Assembly: GCA_002501535.1 (NCBI GenBank)
Contig: DLTY01000043.1
Location: 2,200 to 30,704, forward strand
DNA length: 28,505 nucleotides
Reading direction: 5' to 3'
Source: a bacterium UBP7_UBA7824
Lineage (GTDB): Bacteria > UBP7 > UBA6624
Shown: piece after piece, positions 25,025 through 28,505 of the stretch
How positions within the stretch are numbered: the stretch's first letter is position 1
Layout of the letters: each line of letters starts with the position of its first letter
Program-made: the position numbers and the translations under genes
The notes under the pieces: model-generated
Seen by the model: only the letters and a program-made list of their open reading frames with translations
Databases searched by the model: none
What the model was told of the DNA's origin: nothing

Positions 25025-26295
25025 TTTTTCTTCCTCCATTTTTTAGCAATCTCATATATACATTTACCTAATTTATCAGGATCATGATGAGCAAATTTTT
25101 TCTCATTTGTAAATCTTTTCACTATTGGCTTAACGCCAGAAGCAAGCAAATTTATTAAATCATATTTTAAAGGCGCAACACCTCTTTCAGCATATCTTTT
25201 CTTTTGCTTTTCAGATACTTCTTTATTTAAAATTATGTAATCCAATTTACCAATTTTAGAAATTATTTCAAACATATGATCTTCAACAGACATGTCATTT
25301 GTTTCTCCATTTTGAGTCATCATGTTTGAAATATAAACCTTACATGCTTTAGATTGCTTAATTTCATTTGAAAGATCCTCAATCAATAAATTTGCGATAA
25401 CTGAAGTAAACAGGCTACCGGGTCCAAAAATTATCAAATCAGAATCCTGAATAGCTTTTATCGCTTCCAATGTCGGCTTTACGTCTTTTTCTTTTAATCT
25501 CAAATTAAAAATTCTTCCGTCCGACTTAGGTAGGTTAGCTTCCCCTTCAATAACCTCTCCATTTTCTTTTTCACCGATTAAAGTCAAAGGAATATTAGCG
25601 GCAGGAATGACAGAACCCATTAAATTAAACGCTTTACCGATATCACCTATACCTTTTGCTAAGTTTTTTTCCTGCTCAGAAAGAGCAAAAAGAATTAAAT
25701 TACCCAATGAATGGCCTTTGATTTTTCCCTTTTTGAACCTATACTGAAAAAACCTTTCCATGAAGGATTCATTTTCAGCCAATGCAACCAAACAGTTTCT
25801 AATATCTCCTTGCGGTATAGATCCAAATTCATCTCTGAGCATACCACTCGATCCACCAGAATCAGCTACAGTCACGACTGCATTGATGTTTGTTGTCCAT
25901 TTCTTTAAACCTCTAAGAAGAGTTGAGAGCCCATGTCCTCCACCTATAACGGTAACTGACATTCTGTGAGAAAGAACCTGATCCACAAAAACCTTGCCTG
26001 CCAGCTGTCCTTTTTTCAAATCCTTGCTTACCGACCTGATTAATATTTGATTTATCCTATAAACACCTAAGATAAAAATAAAAAAACCACCAATCAAAAA
26101 TAAATTAGTAAAGAAAACTTCTTCCATCAAAAAACTCATCAAGGATAAAGATAATTCTTTATCTATATTTGAGACCAAAAAACCATGCATTCCAAAACTA
26201 AACACGATAAGCCCAAATAAAGCCAACCATGTCCATCTCTTAATGTTCATGCCTGGAAAAAACCAAGCCAAATACTTTTTCAAAAAATCTTTCAA
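25021..26295 (-). CDS. YvcK/CofD-family protein (gluconeogenesis factor) with N-terminal membrane helices
   Basis: A 424-residue protein. Two hydrophobic helices lie near residues 21-41 and 57-78. The YvcK/CofD domain follows with VIGGGHGLSTLLRGLK, then VTVADSGGSSGMLRDE, GDIRNCLVAL and GPGSLFTS. YvcK/GlmR proteins bind UDP-GlcNAc and link carbon supply to cell-wall precursor synthesis, so its place between murA and gap is meaningful. The start is TTG at 26295, overlapping the murA stop as TTGA. Confidence 0.88.
   Translation of the reverse strand: MKDFLKKYLAWFFPGMNIKRWTWLALFGLIVFSFGMHGFLVSNIDKELSLSLMSFLMEEVFFTNLFLIGGFFIFILGVYRINQILIRSVSKDLKKGQLAGKVFVDQVLSHRMSVTVIGGGHGLSTLLRGLKKWTTNINAVVTVADSGGSSGMLRDEFGSIPQGDIRNCLVALAENESFMERFFQYRFKKGKIKGHSLGNLILFALSEQEKNLAKGIGDIGKAFNLMGSVIPAANIPLTLIGEKENGEVIEGEANLPKSDGRIFNLRLKEKDVKPTLEAIKAIQDSDLIIFGPGSLFTSVIANLLIEDLSNEIKQSKACKVYISNMMTQNGETNDMSVEDHMFEIISKIGKLDYIILNKEVSEKQKKRYAERGVAPLKYDLINLLASGVKPIVKRFTNEKKFAHHDPDKLGKCIYEIAKKWRKKK
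25033..25037 (-). promoter_or_regulatory. Ribosome binding site deciding the gap start
   Basis: GGAGG on the minus strand, eight bases before ATG 25024 and within the last codons of the YvcK-like gene. It favours this start over the ATG at 25039. Confidence 0.7.
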
Positions 26296-27536
26296 ACTAC
26301 CTTTACACCATTTTCTTGAAGCTGTTCAATAAAATTATAATAACCTCTCTTCAAATGTCCCTTGTCAAAAATGATACATTTTTTTTCTTCTGATAATGCA
26401 GCGACTATTAAGGCTGCTGCACATCTTAAATCTGTTGAGTTTAATTCAGCACTATTTAAATTTTTCACACCTTCAATAATACACTCTTGATTTTTTATCG
26501 TGACATTGGCTCCCATTTTTCGCAGTTGTTTCAAATGTAAAAATCTTTTTTCAAAAACTGTTTCAACAATCCTGCTTGTGCCTTCAGCCTTGCATAAAAC
26601 TGCACTTACTAAAGGCTGTAAATCAGTAGGAAAAGCAGGATGGGGTCCAGTTTGGAAGTTAATTGCTTTTATTGATTTTGGCGATTTTATATAAATATCA
26701 TTTTTATCCCTCTTCACTCTTGCTCCCATCGATTGAATGAGGGCTGTAAAAGATTCCAAATCGTCAAAAGGGTAATTGCGTATTTTTCCATAACCCCTAC
26801 TTGATAAAAAACAACATGCGAAAGTTCCAGCGACAATTCTGTCTGAAGGAATTATTATTTTTGATCCAGAAAAAGAATCAGATTCAACAGACAAAGAGGA
26901 ACTTCCTATGCCTTTGATTTTTGCTCCATACCGCTTCAAGGCCTTGCATAAAGAAATAATTTCAGGCTCTCTTGCAGCATTATTAATAATTACATTCATT
27001 TTAAAAAACATAGAAGCCATAAGGATATTTTCAGTTGCCCCAACGCTAACACCCACCATGTTTACTATTTTTTTGTCTTTTTTATCTTTTTTCCTATCGT
27101 AAAAAACTTCAATAAGACCATCTTCATGGTACCTACATTGAAAACCCAAAGATTCAAAACCAGCTAAATGAAAATCTATAGGTCTTTTTCCTATCTTGCA
27201 CCCTCCAGGCAAATAGACTTTGGCTTTACCAAACCTCGCTAAAAGTGCTCCTAAAAACAAAACGCTTGCGCGCATTTTTTTACTTAGATTTAAATCTATT
27301 GAATAGCTGTCAATAGGTCTTGTATCAACATTAATACCACCATCTTCCCATGAACATTTAGCACCTAATTTTTCCAAGATGTCTACAGCAACATCCACAT
27401 CAGCTATCTTTACAACAGGATGAAGTCTGCATTTATCATTTGCAATTATTGTTGAAGCAAGAATAGGTAATACCGCATTCTTAGAAGGCTGCACATTAAA
27501 ATCACCCTTTAGGGGTTGCCCGCCTTTGATTTCAAT
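26292..27536 (-). CDS. murA: UDP-N-acetylglucosamine 1-carboxyvinyltransferase
   Basis: Catalyses the first committed step of peptidoglycan synthesis. From a proposed ATT at 27536 it has 414 residues, beginning with the family's conserved first strand (EIKGGQPLKGDF); Lys19 is in PSKNA, and Cys113 in LPGGCKIGKRP is the fosfomycin target residue. PHPAFPTD is conserved. The only common start codon is GTG at 27494, which would delete 14 conserved residues, so the rare ATT is suggested, just after the atpC stop. Family certain; start uncertain. Confidence 0.93.
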   Translation of the reverse strand: MEIKGGQPLKGDFNVQPSKNAVLPILASTIIANDKCRLHPVVKIADVDVAVDILEKLGAKCSWEDGGINVDTRPIDSYSIDLNLSKKMRASVLFLGALLARFGKAKVYLPGGCKIGKRPIDFHLAGFESLGFQCRYHEDGLIEVFYDRKKDKKDKKIVNMVGVSVGATENILMASMFFKMNVIINNAAREPEIISLCKALKRYGAKIKGIGSSSLSVESDSFSGSKIIIPSDRIVAGTFACCFLSSRGYGKIRNYPFDDLESFTALIQSMGARVKRDKNDIYIKSPKSIKAINFQTGPHPAFPTDLQPLVSAVLCKAEGTSRIVETVFEKRFLHLKQLRKMGANVTIKNQECIIEGVKNLNSAELNSTDLRCAAALIVAALSEEKKCIIFDKGHLKRGYYNFIEQLQENGVKVV

Positions 27537-27537
27537 C

Positions 27538-28505
<968 letters not shown>

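Overview
The window is a very compact, AT-rich stretch of a Gram-negative bacterial chromosome. Almost every base is coding, the longest gap is about 75 bases, and most neighbouring genes overlap through ATGA, TTGA or TAATG junctions. A probable outer-membrane beta-barrel, a RodA protein, MurA and alanine racemase indicate a cell with peptidoglycan and an outer membrane. The streamlined layout, the set of acyl-CoA enzymes and PhnC/PhnE-type transport genes suggest a free-living, probably marine, bacterium. The sequence alone does not fix the lineage. I see no rRNA, tRNA, CRISPR, insertion sequence, phage gene or transcription factor.

Layout. (1) 1-6032, minus strand: one continuous operon. 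In transcription order it holds a crotonase, a PaaA-like diiron oxygenase subunit, a MIP18/DUF59 protein (PaaD N-terminal half), two small PaaB-like proteins, a PaaC-like subunit, a separate zinc-ribbon protein (PaaD C-terminal half), a second crotonase, a PaaY-like hexapeptide protein and an aldehyde dehydrogenase cut by the window edge. This is a rearranged version of the phenylacetyl-CoA epoxidase system. (2) 6108-6569 minus, an SRPBCC protein, diverges from 6598-8199 plus, an M28 peptidase with a membrane domain; the 28-base gap carries a palindrome. (3) 8196-12774, minus: a second acyl-CoA operon with a crotonase, an amidohydrolase, a 3-hydroxyacyl-CoA dehydrogenase, a small membrane protein, a pterin carbinolamine dehydratase and a second aldehyde dehydrogenase. 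(4) 12817-17586, plus: NAD(P)HX repair enzyme, alanine racemase, an unknown membrane protein, and PhnC- and PhnE-like ABC transporter subunits with no binding protein. (5) 17602-20153, minus: MsrA, an NAD-dependent sugar epimerase and a glucose-1-phosphate thymidylyltransferase. (6) 20181-28505, minus: atpD (partial), atpC, murA, yvcK-like, gap, pgk, tpiA, rodA and the outer-membrane protein, joining ATP synthase, lower glycolysis and cell-wall synthesis in one run.

The most interesting part is region 1. The oxygenase cluster departs from the E. coli paaABCDE plan in four visible ways: PaaD is split into two genes, PaaB is present as two small paralogues, the PaaC-like subunit keeps both ExxH metal motifs that I recall being lost from E. 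coli PaaC, and no PaaE reductase is present. The crotonase and PaaY-like protein of the same operon each have a substituted key residue. Taken together with the second operon, this could be a CoA-thioester epoxidation and ring-opening pathway on a substrate other than phenylacetate; that last step is inference.
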